This document shows, in pieces, positions 16,280 to 25,127 of a stretch of DNA of 64,000 nt (its first letter is position 1; each line of letters opens with the position of its first letter). A program made the position numbers and the translations under genes. Location of the stretch: contig OY969805.1 of the NCBI GenBank assembly GCA_963703325.1, forward strand, positions 2,604,001 to 2,668,000, read 5' to 3'. The stretch is from Aquilonibacter sp963703325. Its GTDB lineage: Bacteria > Vulcanimicrobiota > Vulcanimicrobiia > Vulcanimicrobiales > Vulcanimicrobiaceae. The notes below the pieces were generated by a model. That model did not search any database. It worked only from the letters and a program-made list of their open reading frames with translations, and was not told where the DNA came from.

Positions 16280-18214
16280 TTAGAAGTTGGTCACGAAATT
16301 GACGAGACCGAATGAGAGGAAGAACCAAATCGCGTAGACGGCGGCGAGACCGACCACGACCTCGCCGGCGCGCACCAGCCAACCGCCGGGGCCGCGGAGC
16401 ACGCGCACGCCGGTCTCCGCCACGATGCCTAGACACCCGATGAGGGCAATGAGGCCGAGCGTGTAGAGCACTTCCAGCTTGGCGGCAAACGACCCCGAGA
16501 GCGCAGCAGACGGGTTCGAAACCACCATCACCCAGCTGAGTAACGTGACGATGAACATCACCGCACCAACGCGCGCGACAAGATGGACCCATTGCTCGCG
16601 GCGTGAAAGATTGAGCGACAGGCCCAGACGCCGCCGCGCGATCCACGCGCCGAGACGGATGAGCAACGATAGGACGAACACCACGATCGTGCAGAGCAAT
16701 AGCGTCTTGACCGAGCCCATGGTCTTGAAGCCGTTGACGCGCAGTTGCATTTCGACCGGGATGAAGTCGTCGCTCGTCCACGAGATCACGTTGCCGTTTG
16801 CGTCGGTGTTGAACTTCAAGTGGGCTTGGCCGTTGACTTGCTGGTAGTAGAGCGGCCCAACTTCGTGCCAGTGGAGCGGGGCGCCCGAGGCATCCTTGAG
16901 CATGCTGACGGTGATCGTGCCGTTGGGAAGCGCGTCCACCGTGCCTTGACCGAGCAGATAGATGAAGCGCAAGGCGCGATCGACACGTCGGCTCGACTCA
17001 TACCAGCCGGCGACGCGCGAAGCATCGGCCTTGGCCGTCGCTACTGTCGGTTCGACCTTCGCCGTATATGGATAATAGCGATCGAGGAACGTGCGGAAGA
17101 GCTGCGTGCGTACGGTTTCGACGCCGCCCGCTTTGCCGGCGCTATTGAAGGCGAAGAAGATGCCGAGGTGATCGCTTGGGAGCAGGTGGAGATCGCTGTG
17201 GAATCCTTCGAGGTCGCCAGCATGCGAAACGACGAGCTGTCCGTTGCGGCTCTCTTGATAGAAGCCGAGGTCGAAGCCGTTGAGGTTCGTTCCGGGGCCG
17301 GGCTCGATTTGGCGCGTCCACATTTCGCTGATCGTGGCCGGCTTGAGCAGCTGGTAGCCGTTGTACGTGCCGCCATTCAAATAGGCGAGCATGAAATGCG
17401 TCATGTCGGTGCCGGTCGCGCTCGACGATCCCGCCGGCTCCGCTTCGACGATTTCGAACGGAATCGGCTTGACGCTCGACGCTTGACGGTAGCCCTGCGC
17501 CATGTCGGGCGCAAGCGACGCAGGCAGCGGCTGCACGAAGGTCGAGTGCGCCATGCGCAGTGGTTTAAAGATATGGTCGGCGACGTATTGATCGAACGCA
17601 ACACCTGAGACGCGCTGCACGATGTAGCCGGCGAGCGTTGCGCCGTAATTGGAATACGCGATCACCGTACCCGGCGGGTAGATCGCATTGGGCATTTTCT
17701 TGATCAGATATTGGCGTATCGGATAGAGCTCACTGGATTTCTGGAGAATGAGGTCGCCCGCGACATCTTCCCAGCCCGGCGTGTGCGTCATCAGGTTACG
17801 CATCGTGATCGGCTTGCCGAACCTCTCGGGAATCTTGAAGTCGATGTACGTATTTACGTCGGCGTCAAGGTTGATCTTGCCCGCTTGCACGAGCTGCATG
17901 ACCGCGGTCCAGGTAAAGAGCTTGGAGACGGAGCCCGGCCGGAACATGGTCTTATCCGGAATGACCGGCGTGCGTTTGGCAAGGTCGGCATAGCCGTAGC
18001 CGTTACTGAAGATGACCTTGCCGTCTTTGACCACGACGACCACTGCGCCGGCGATGTCGTCGCGATGAATCGCGTACGGTATCAGTCCGCCGAAGAACGC
18101 GTTGAGGTCTTGTGTGGTCATCGCGGGCGCCGTTGGCGCGCCGCCGGTTGCTGCTTGCACCGAGCCGCCGAAGAGGCTCAGCGCAAGCAGTGCGCAGACG
18201 AATCGAATCAGCAA
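16280..18214 (-). CDS. S12 serine hydrolase with C-terminal membrane domain (copy 2)
   Basis: A 644-residue paralogue of the downstream copy, with signal peptide (FVCALLALSLFGGSVQA), SVSK, YSN and HAG in place of HGG, followed by a domain near residues 380-490 and about four C-terminal membrane segments ending in NFVTNF. Start TTG 18214 directly abuts the TAA of the TonB receptor gene, so translation is probably coupled. An AGGA lies about 7 bases upstream. The likely job is periplasmic hydrolysis of a peptide or amide imported by the receptor; this is inferred from position. Confidence 0.82.
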   Translation of the reverse strand: MLIRFVCALLALSLFGGSVQAATGGAPTAPAMTTQDLNAFFGGLIPYAIHRDDIAGAVVVVVKDGKVIFSNGYGYADLAKRTPVIPDKTMFRPGSVSKLFTWTAVMQLVQAGKINLDADVNTYIDFKIPERFGKPITMRNLMTHTPGWEDVAGDLILQKSSELYPIRQYLIKKMPNAIYPPGTVIAYSNYGATLAGYIVQRVSGVAFDQYVADHIFKPLRMAHSTFVQPLPASLAPDMAQGYRQASSVKPIPFEIVEAEPAGSSSATGTDMTHFMLAYLNGGTYNGYQLLKPATISEMWTRQIEPGPGTNLNGFDLGFYQESRNGQLVVSHAGDLEGFHSDLHLLPSDHLGIFFAFNSAGKAGGVETVRTQLFRTFLDRYYPYTAKVEPTVATAKADASRVAGWYESSRRVDRALRFIYLLGQGTVDALPNGTITVSMLKDASGAPLHWHEVGPLYYQQVNGQAHLKFNTDANGNVISWTSDDFIPVEMQLRVNGFKTMGSVKTLLLCTIVVFVLSLLIRLGAWIARRRLGLSLNLSRREQWVHLVARVGAVMFIVTLLSWVMVVSNPSAALSGSFAAKLEVLYTLGLIALIGCLGIVAETGVRVLRGPGGWLVRAGEVVVGLAAVYAIWFFLSFGLVNFVTNF

Positions 18215-21200
18215 TTAGAAGTCCTGCGTGAGAATGAGGCGGATGGTCGTCGGGCCATAGTTGCCGCCCGGCGTCGGCGAGTAGTAGATCGGACCCGAAG
18301 GGCCGGTCGCGCCCTTGACGAGCGGCAGCGGAATGCCGTTGAAGTAACTCGGGTACGGCTGCGAATTCGCGCCGAGAATGTTGTCGGCGGAGACTTGCAA
18401 CTTCGTCCCGCGATCGTTGAGATGGAAGCGCACGTTGGCCCCAAGCACGTAGAACGGCGGCTCGTTGAACGGGTTATTGTTGCCGAAGAACGTCAGGCCG
18501 AGATTGTAGTACTGACCAAAGGTTCCGTTCCAGTTCACCTCGCCGTAGCCGGTAGCGTATGGAACGCGACCGCTGCCGACGCCGTTTTGACCCAGGAGCA
18601 ACCCGGTCGGCTGACCGCCAAAGTTCGTTTCGGGTATCACGCCGGTATTGATGTCTTCGGTGCAGCCCGGTCCCGGGTTCGCACAGTAGAAGTACTGCGG
18701 CAGGTTGTAGGTGAAGGCGCGCTGCAGCGAAGCTTGGACTTTGTAACCGAAGCCATACTGCGGCACGTGATTGAGCCCCAACTCGATACCTTCGTAGCGC
18801 GCCACGCCGAGGTTCGCCTCTTTCGAGACGTAACACGGATACACACCGGCGCCCGGGCACCCCGCCGCCGTCGCCGCTGGCGTGCTCAGCAACTCCGTCT
18901 CGGGCAGAAACAGGTTGTGCAGTTGGGTGAAGTAGAGATCGGCCGAGACCGAGGTTGCCCGCGCGATGCGGTGATCGATACCGATGTCGTAGCTCCAGGC
19001 AGTCTCCGAACTGAGGTCGCCGTTATTTGTGTTCAAAATGAACCCGAGCGCCGGCACGCCGCCGATGACATAGCTCCAGCTGCTGGGCGTCGCGTCTCCC
19101 GATATCAACCCCATGTATGGCGGTGCGACCGATCCGCCGGTTGAGAAGCGAACCGACGTGTTGTTGCTCGGCTGCCAGGTCAGTGCCGCGCGCGGCTCAT
19201 TGTATGAGTGTGAGGAGTCTCCCCACGTTATGCCGCCGTCCGGCGAAAAGTGGCTCTGATTGTTGATGTCGTAGTCGCCTAAATCCAACAGCACTTTCGG
19301 CCCGAGCGTCATGCTGTCGCGCAATGATAATGTTGAGAAGGTCTGATTCGAACCCGGCGCCGGCGCGTTGCTGACAAGACCAACGGAGGGCTCGTCCTCA
19401 AGCGCTGACGAGTTCTGCGAGGAACGATCGTAGGCCGCGGTCAGCGTGTTGTTGCCCAGCAGCTCCTGAATCTCGACGGTCTCGCCGTTCATCGTATCGT
19501 TCGAGGAAACATATGCTCCCTGAGCGACCGAAGAGAAGGTCACGTCGCCACCGTTGAACGTCGTCATCGTCGGCTGAACGCCGGTGCCGTTGCATCCGGT
19601 CGCGACGTTATAGTATGTGTCGCCCACCGGACAGAGTGGAAGCGCACCGTAGGTTTGCATCGTGTAGCCAAGCGTGCTTCCCCCGGGCGCTCCCTCCGAG
19701 GTATAGCCGTTCAACGAACCCGTGTAGTAGCGCGCGAGCACGGTTCCCGTGTTGCCGAGCGTCGTGCGGAACTCACCTTGGAAAAGGTTCTGCTGCGTCC
19801 AGGTGTATCCCATACCATTGACCGAGCTGAGATCGAAGGGAATCGCCGAACCGCACGCCGGGCCGCCGGACGCGCAGTTGTAGGTTGCTCCGGTATACGG
19901 CGCTCCGGTAAGCCCGTTGTAGCAGTTTCCTACACCAGCCGCGCTGCCGCAGGGTGCGAAGTACATGAACGGTAGTCCGGTGCCGGCGACGTTGCTGGTA
20001 GAGTACGTTCCGGAGGCATCACCGTTGCCGACCATGGACTGTCCGCCGAGATACGAGAGCTTAAACGAGGTGTTGTTCGAAAGGTTGAAGACGATCTTGG
20101 CGAGCTCTGCGGTGGAGTGGTAGCCGGTGTCCGATTGAAAACAACAGCCCACGACCGGCTCGGAAAAGGTTTCCGATAGGCCATACGGCGCCCACGCCGC
20201 CGGCGGTCCACTTTCTCCAAGCGGCAATCCCCCGATGACTTGGTTACCCCCTCCGGCATTCACGTTGTACACCGAGAGGTTCCCGGTTGGACCAACCGAT
20301 AAGCCGGTGTTGCCGTACAGCGGTATCGCTGACGCATTGAAGCGGAAATTCTGGAGCGGGCCTGGCGCGCCGTCGGTCACGTAGCCGAATGCGTAGCCGA
20401 TCTTGTGGTTCTTTGTCTGACCCGTGCCCTTGAAGCCGACCGAGACGCCGCCCCACTTATCGTCGCCGAAGAATCCCGAGAACTTGTTCGTCACCGTCGG
20501 ATCGAGCGTGCGGTAGTTGACCGTGCCGTTGATCGCATAGTTGATCTCTGCCGGCATCGAGCCCGGACCTTTGACGAGTTCGACGTTGTCGAGCAGGAAC
20601 GGGTTGACGAGGGTGGGCGAGAACGTGCCCGCGGAACCAACCGAGACCGGGTGGCCGTCGATGAGGGATTCGGTTTCGTACGGAAGCGCGCCGCGAATCT
20701 GCGGGGTCTGGATTGAGCCGGGCGACGCATTGTTGTTCGGATTGCCGTTATTGGGGTTGTACGGCGTGAGGAAGATGCCCGGTGTTTGGTTGAGCACCTG
20801 CGTGACCTGCTGCGTGCCCTGATCTTCGAACACCTGTCCGCTAATCGTGACGATGGCGGCGCTCGACGTGTTGATCTGCGCGACGCCAGGCGCGTGTGTC
20901 GAGACCGACGCGATCGTCTTGAGCGTAGAGAACGATGCCTGCGCGAGCGTCACGTTCTCCGTTACCGTCTCGCCGATGAACGCGGCGACGTTGTCGTCGC
21001 GATAGGCGCTGTAGCCGGCTTTCGTTATCTGCAGGGAGTAGAGACCCGTAGGGACCGCGGGAAAGCTAAAGTTACCTTGCGCGTCGGTCATCATCGAAAG
21101 GTGGGTGGCGCCGACGAGTTCCACTTGCGCGCCGCTCAGCGGGGCTCCGTTCGACGCATGCACCGAGCCGGTGACGACGGATGTCGTTCCGGCGGCGTTT

Positions 21201-21271
21201 GCCAGCAACGGCGCTGCCGCGAAGATTGCGGCCAGCACGAGGGTCGTTGCGCGAGAGATCAATTGACGCAT
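18215..21271 (-). CDS. TonB-dependent receptor with carboxypeptidase-regulatory-like domain
   Basis: Outer-membrane ligand-gated importer of 1018 residues. In order it has a signal peptide (1-27), a CarboxypepD_reg-like fold at about 30-115 (VTGSVHASNGAPLSGAQVEL, GLYSLQITKAGY), a plug domain at about 130-260 (GQVFEDQGTQQVTQVLNQTP, QIRGALPYETESLIDG), and a 22-strand type barrel ending in aromatic Phe (LILTQDF). The extended plug plus N-terminal beta-sandwich resembles SusC/CirA-type oligosaccharide, peptide or siderophore receptors. It is the first gene of the leftward operon with two S12 hydrolases. A GGAGC/AAGAG ribosome site precedes the ATG. The substrate is not readable from sequence. Confidence 0.9.
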   Translation of the reverse strand: MRQLISRATTLVLAAIFAAAPLLANAAGTTSVVTGSVHASNGAPLSGAQVELVGATHLSMMTDAQGNFSFPAVPTGLYSLQITKAGYSAYRDDNVAAFIGETVTENVTLAQASFSTLKTIASVSTHAPGVAQINTSSAAIVTISGQVFEDQGTQQVTQVLNQTPGIFLTPYNPNNGNPNNNASPGSIQTPQIRGALPYETESLIDGHPVSVGSAGTFSPTLVNPFLLDNVELVKGPGSMPAEINYAINGTVNYRTLDPTVTNKFSGFFGDDKWGGVSVGFKGTGQTKNHKIGYAFGYVTDGAPGPLQNFRFNASAIPLYGNTGLSVGPTGNLSVYNVNAGGGNQVIGGLPLGESGPPAAWAPYGLSETFSEPVVGCCFQSDTGYHSTAELAKIVFNLSNNTSFKLSYLGGQSMVGNGDASGTYSTSNVAGTGLPFMYFAPCGSAAGVGNCYNGLTGAPYTGATYNCASGGPACGSAIPFDLSSVNGMGYTWTQQNLFQGEFRTTLGNTGTVLARYYTGSLNGYTSEGAPGGSTLGYTMQTYGALPLCPVGDTYYNVATGCNGTGVQPTMTTFNGGDVTFSSVAQGAYVSSNDTMNGETVEIQELLGNNTLTAAYDRSSQNSSALEDEPSVGLVSNAPAPGSNQTFSTLSLRDSMTLGPKVLLDLGDYDINNQSHFSPDGGITWGDSSHSYNEPRAALTWQPSNNTSVRFSTGGSVAPPYMGLISGDATPSSWSYVIGGVPALGFILNTNNGDLSSETAWSYDIGIDHRIARATSVSADLYFTQLHNLFLPETELLSTPAATAAGCPGAGVYPCYVSKEANLGVARYEGIELGLNHVPQYGFGYKVQASLQRAFTYNLPQYFYCANPGPGCTEDINTGVIPETNFGGQPTGLLLGQNGVGSGRVPYATGYGEVNWNGTFGQYYNLGLTFFGNNNPFNEPPFYVLGANVRFHLNDRGTKLQVSADNILGANSQPYPSYFNGIPLPLVKGATGPSGPIYYSPTPGGNYGPTTIRLILTQDF

Positions 21272-21362
21272 CGCTCTTGCTCCATAACGGTAAGCAGGGC
21301 ACCTGAATTAAACTTCGCCATTTAAGGCCATATTATGAGCCTCCTCCAAAAAACTGTCTCCG

Positions 21363-21380
21363 GGAGCAAAATTTTGCTCC
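21363..21380. promoter_or_regulatory. 18-bp perfect palindrome, probable operator in a divergent promoter
   Basis: GGAGCAAAATTTTGCTCC is a perfect 18-bp palindrome with an AAAATTTT centre. It lies in the 151-base gap between the leftward TonB receptor and the rightward peptide-binding lipoprotein, 42 bases before the latter's ATG. A dimeric repressor could control both directions from here. No T-run follows on either side that would make it a terminator. Confidence 0.5.
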
Positions 21381-21422
21381 GGCGCGGGAGGGGCTGTTCG
21401 TGGACCCCCCGTAGAACGGCGC

Positions 21423-23021
21423 ATGAGGCAGTGTGCCGCGGTACTCGTGTGTTTGGTCACGCTCGCATTTGCCGCGTGTACGACGCAGCACGCCCGCGAG
21501 CGCCATGGGGCCGATACCCTCATTTTCGCCGTGCAGAAAGAGCCGATCTCGCTCAATCCGCTGCTGCTCGAAGGCATTGACGCCTACACCTACAGCGAGA
21601 TCTTATTCGCGAACCTGACGAAATATGACGCCGATGGCCGCGCGGTGCCGGATCTTGCGAGCGTCGTTCCGACGCTCGCCAACGGCGGCGTAGCTACTGA
21701 TGGTAAGCGCGTCACCTACCATCTGCGCCGCGGGGTTCGCTGGCAAGACGGTTCGCCGTTCACTGCGCGGGACGTCGTCTTCACCTACCGGGCAGTAATG
21801 AACCCCGCAAACAATTTGCCGGAACGCTACGGCTACGATCTGGTCTCGTCAGTTGAAGCGCCCGACGCGTATACGGTCGTCGTGCGCCTGAAACGCGCGT
21901 TCTCGCCGATCATCGGGTTTTTCTTTGGCGGCGACAGCAACTACCCGGTGCTTCCCGCGCACCTGCTTGCGGCGCTGCCGAACATCAACACCGCAGCCTT
22001 CAACGCAGCGCCGATCGGTGAAGGCCCCTATCGTTTCGTGAACTGGGATCGCGGCGATCGTCTGACGTTCGATGCAAACGCGTCGTACTTCGGCGGGAAG
22101 CCGCACATCGAACATCTCGTGCTGCCGTTCATTCTAGCGGATACGACGGCGATCAACGAGCTGCAGACCGGGGAAATCGATGCGGCGATGCAGCTCGATC
22201 CTTCGCGCATCGCGCAACTGCGCGCGATTCCAAATCATCATGTGGTCGTGACACCGGTGCCATGGTACTACGCGCTCGGTTTCAATCTCGAGGATCCGTT
22301 GCTCTCCGATCACGCGATTCGTGAGGCGATCGCACTTGCGATCGACCGTCGCAGCCTGACGCGCAAGATCACGCAGGGCGTGTATGACGCCGATACGGCG
22401 ATGCGTGGTCTCTTCACGTGGGCCTTCGACCCCCATGCGGATACGATCGCCTACGATCCCAAACGAGCGGCCGCGCTCCTTGCAAGCGATGGCTGGATTC
22501 CCGGTAGCGACGGTATTCGCGTTAAGAACGGACAGCGGTTGCACTTCGAATTGGCGTTTCCAACCGGACTTTCGATCACCAACCACTTCGCGACCGCGAT
22601 CGCCGCGGAACTGCACGCGATTGGCGTCGACGTCGCGCTGCGCCAGTATCCACGCAATCAATTTATCGGTAACGAGGGGCCCGTCATGCAAGGTCACTAT
22701 CAGCTCTCGCTTTACGACTATCAAGCGCAGGTCGACCCCGACATTTCCTGGCTGCTGGAATGCGATCAGCGCTCGCCGCACGGGTTCAATCTGTCGCGCT
22801 ATTGCAACCATACCGTCGACGGGCTCCTCAAGCACGCCGCGGCCTCGTTCGATCGCGCCACGAGAATCGCCGATTACGCCGCCATCCAGCGTCAGATTGT
22901 CAACGATCTCCCGTATTATTTCATTTGTCAGGTGAGCGAAGTCGACGTCATTCCTACCAGCCTGCAAGGCTATGCGCGTCCGATGCTTTCGCCGTTCAAT
23001 TCGGTAGCACAATGGAGGTAG
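21423..23021 (+). CDS. Peptide/solute-binding lipoprotein of ABC type (SBP_bac_5)
   Basis: Periplasmic binding protein of the DppA/OppA family, 532 residues. The signal peptide ends in the lipobox LAFAAC with the lipidated Cys at residue 19. Family phrases include EPISLNPLLLEG, LRRGVRWQDGSPFTARDVVFTY, the region GEGPYRFVNWDRGD, IREAIALAIDRRSL and YDPKRAAALLASDGW. It binds short peptides or related molecules. No permease or ATPase gene is beside it; instead it precedes the DgcN-like gene by 2 bases, suggesting a D-amino-acid or peptidoglycan-fragment diet. It faces the TonB receptor across a shared promoter region. Confidence 0.92.
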   Translation: MRQCAAVLVCLVTLAFAACTTQHARERHGADTLIFAVQKEPISLNPLLLEGIDAYTYSEILFANLTKYDADGRAVPDLASVVPTLANGGVATDGKRVTYHLRRGVRWQDGSPFTARDVVFTYRAVMNPANNLPERYGYDLVSSVEAPDAYTVVVRLKRAFSPIIGFFFGGDSNYPVLPAHLLAALPNINTAAFNAAPIGEGPYRFVNWDRGDRLTFDANASYFGGKPHIEHLVLPFILADTTAINELQTGEIDAAMQLDPSRIAQLRAIPNHHVVVTPVPWYYALGFNLEDPLLSDHAIREAIALAIDRRSLTRKITQGVYDADTAMRGLFTWAFDPHADTIAYDPKRAAALLASDGWIPGSDGIRVKNGQRLHFELAFPTGLSITNHFATAIAAELHAIGVDVALRQYPRNQFIGNEGPVMQGHYQLSLYDYQAQVDPDISWLLECDQRSPHGFNLSRYCNHTVDGLLKHAAASFDRATRIADYAAIQRQIVNDLPYYFICQVSEVDVIPTSLQGYARPMLSPFNSVAQWR

Positions 23022-23023
23022 AC

Positions 23024-24088
23024 GTGCGTTACGCCATCCTGACCGAGGGCATGCTGACCGGAACGAATGGGAAGACGGCACACGGCGTCTTGCGTTACCG
23101 AAGCGACGCGGTCGCGGTAGTGATCGATTCGACCTACGCGGGGAAACGCGTCGACGAGGTGCTGCCGTGGCTCGGTTCGCGCGCGCCGATCGTCGCGTCG
23201 CTGGATGAGGCGATGGCCTATGCACCGACCGCACTACTGATCGGCGTTGCGACCGAAGGCGGCCTTTTACCGCCGGCAATGCGCCCGACGCTGCTGGCTG
23301 CAATCGATGCGGGCCTGGCAATCGTCAACGGGCTGCATGAGTTTCTCCGCGACGATCCCGAGATCGTGGCACGCGCCAATCGTTCGGGCGCGCGACTGTG
23401 GGACGTGCGGATTCCACCCGACGACATCCCGCTGTTCAGCGGTGCAGCATATGACGTCTCCGCACAAGTCGTGCTTGCGATCGGCAGCGATTGCGCGGTC
23501 GGCAAAATGACGGCGATGCTCGAAGTCGAGCGCGCCGCGAAGGCCGACGGGGCGCGCATCGAGTTTCTTGCAACCGGGCAAACCGGTATTCTGATTGCCG
23601 GCAAAGGGATTGCCGTCGATCGTGTGATCTCCGACTTCATCACCGGTGCGGCCGAGCAGCTGGTTCTCGAGGCGGCACCGAATGCCGACGTGCTGCTCGT
23701 CGAAGGGCAGGGCGGTATCTACCACCCCGCATATGCGCCGGTGACCTTTGGTTTGCTCTACGGGTCGGCTCCGGATGCGCTCGTGCTCTGCCATCGCGCG
23801 AACAAAACGCAGATCGACGGCTTCGATGTAACACTTCCCAATTTACCGGAGCTGATCGCAGCGCACGAGGCGCTCGTTCATCGCATCAAGCCAGCGAAGG
23901 TGATTGCCGTTGCGATGGACACCTCGGCACTCACGGCGGAAGAAGCGCGCAAGATCATCGTGGAGGCGTCGCGCGCGACCGGCTTACCGGTGGACGATCC
24001 GGTGCGTAACGGCGGGACCGCGCTCTGGCGCGCGATCGAGCAGGCGTTGCGCACGACCCCGAAGGCTACACGCGCGCTCGCGCGCTAA
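23024..24088 (+). CDS. DUF1611 protein, DgcN-like (D-glutamate N-acetyltransferase family)
   Basis: DUF1611 proteins carry a P-loop-like motif and include DgcN, described as acetylating D-glutamate in D-Glu catabolism. The motif here is LAIGSDCAVGKMTAML, and LLVEGQGGIYHPAYAPVT and LCHRANKTQIDGFDV follow. GTG 23024 is preferred because GGAGGT (23014-23019) lies 4 bases upstream; an in-frame ATG at 23012 lacks a site. The protein has 354 residues and no signal. It follows the binding protein closely and its 3' end overlaps the convergent DgcA-like gene by 23 bases. The family call is solid, the DgcN activity an inference from the pairing. Confidence 0.82.
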   Translation: MRYAILTEGMLTGTNGKTAHGVLRYRSDAVAVVIDSTYAGKRVDEVLPWLGSRAPIVASLDEAMAYAPTALLIGVATEGGLLPPAMRPTLLAAIDAGLAIVNGLHEFLRDDPEIVARANRSGARLWDVRIPPDDIPLFSGAAYDVSAQVVLAIGSDCAVGKMTAMLEVERAAKADGARIEFLATGQTGILIAGKGIAVDRVISDFITGAAEQLVLEAAPNADVLLVEGQGGIYHPAYAPVTFGLLYGSAPDALVLCHRANKTQIDGFDVTLPNLPELIAAHEALVHRIKPAKVIAVAMDTSALTAEEARKIIVEASRATGLPVDDPVRNGGTALWRAIEQALRTTPKATRALAR

Positions 24089-25067
24089 CCCCGATTCCCG
24101 GTCTGTCGGTAAGGACGATCTTTCCGGTCGAGATGTCGACGCCGTCGAACGGCGACGAGGCGAGAAAGAGCGGGCCGTCGATGTCGGGCCAATCGACCAG
24201 TGGCGTCAGCTGCGCGGCGGCCGAGCAGAGCACTTCGGTCTCGAGCATGCAGCCGAGCATGATCTTGAATCCAAGCGAACGCGCCGTGTGAATAAACGTG
24301 AGCCCGGCGCGAATACCGCCGGCTTTAGCGAGCTTGAGATTGACGCCGTCGACGCAGCCGATGAGCGCCGGCAAATCCGTCGCAAGCACCGAATCTTCGT
24401 CCGCGACGATTGGGATCTTCACGCGCTCGCGAATGAAGCGCAGCTGTTCGGGGTGACCGGCCGGGATCGGTTGTTCGCACAGTTCGATCTCGTAGCGGTG
24501 CAGTTCGCGTAGCAGCTGCACGGTTTGTTCGGCGGTCCAGCCCTCGTTGGCATCGAGCCGAATGGCGCCGCGGTACGCGGTCCGAATAGCCTCGATCGTT
24601 TCAATCTCTTTCCCAGTGCCGAGTTTGATCTTGAGCACGGGCACGTGGGCGAGCGCGCGCACGCGCTCGAGCAGGAGTTCGGTGGAATCTTCTATGCCGA
24701 TCGTGTGCGACGTCACACCGGCATTGGCCGGATCGAGACCGAGCAGTTGCCAAATCGGCTTGCCGAGGTCTTTGCCCATCCAGTCGTAGAGCGCAATGTC
24801 GAGTCCGCAGCGCGCCGCTTCGGGAACGCCCTCGAGCAGCGTTTCGATGCGATACGGATCGTCCGACGCCGGTTCATAATCCCGGAAAAATGCCATAACG
24901 TCATCGACCGAGGAATCGTAACGCGCGATCGGCGCTGCTTCCCCGTAGCCCGTGATGCCGCCGGATTCGACTTCGACGAGCACGGTCGAGGAATCGGTCA
25001 TGACACCGCGTGTGATGCGGAAGGGGCGTATCATTGGGAGGTTCAGTACCGACGTGTTGATTTGCAT
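24066..25067 (-). CDS. Enolase-superfamily dipeptide epimerase / N-acetyl-D-Glu racemase (DgcA-like)
   Basis: A muconate-lactonizing subgroup enzyme of 333 residues. The catalytic KxK is in VLKIKLGTG, the three metal ligands are Asp in RLDANEGW, Glu in ELCEQPIP and Asp in VADEDSV, and the second base Lys is in VNLKLAKAGG. Such enzymes epimerise L-Ala-D/L-Glu from murein peptides or racemise N-acetyl-glutamate. I place the start at ATG 25067 (MQINTSV); a TTG at 25097 and an ATG at 25076 are also open. It converges on the DgcN-like gene with a 23-base overlap. Which of the two activities applies cannot be decided here. Confidence 0.88.
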   Translation of the reverse strand: MQINTSVLNLPMIRPFRITRGVMTDSSTVLVEVESGGITGYGEAAPIARYDSSVDDVMAFFRDYEPASDDPYRIETLLEGVPEAARCGLDIALYDWMGKDLGKPIWQLLGLDPANAGVTSHTIGIEDSTELLLERVRALAHVPVLKIKLGTGKEIETIEAIRTAYRGAIRLDANEGWTAEQTVQLLRELHRYEIELCEQPIPAGHPEQLRFIRERVKIPIVADEDSVLATDLPALIGCVDGVNLKLAKAGGIRAGLTFIHTARSLGFKIMLGCMLETEVLCSAAAQLTPLVDWPDIDGPLFLASSPFDGVDISTGKIVLTDRPGIGVSARARV

Positions 25068-25127
25068 GCGGCCCATAGTCCGGGGGATCGGCGCCAATAT
25101 CCTGTCTTTACGAACGATATATTGTTG

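Noticed and set aside
10219..18214. Antibiotic-resistance beta-lactamases
   Set aside because: The S12 motifs alone do not show lactamase activity; HNGG/HGG replace KTG, membrane tails are present, and most relatives are peptidases or esterases.
17711..19144. Plus-strand open frame of about 470 codons antisense to the S12/TonB genes
   Set aside because: The Arg/Val-rich sequence with no family pattern sits under two clear minus-strand genes; an antisense shadow.
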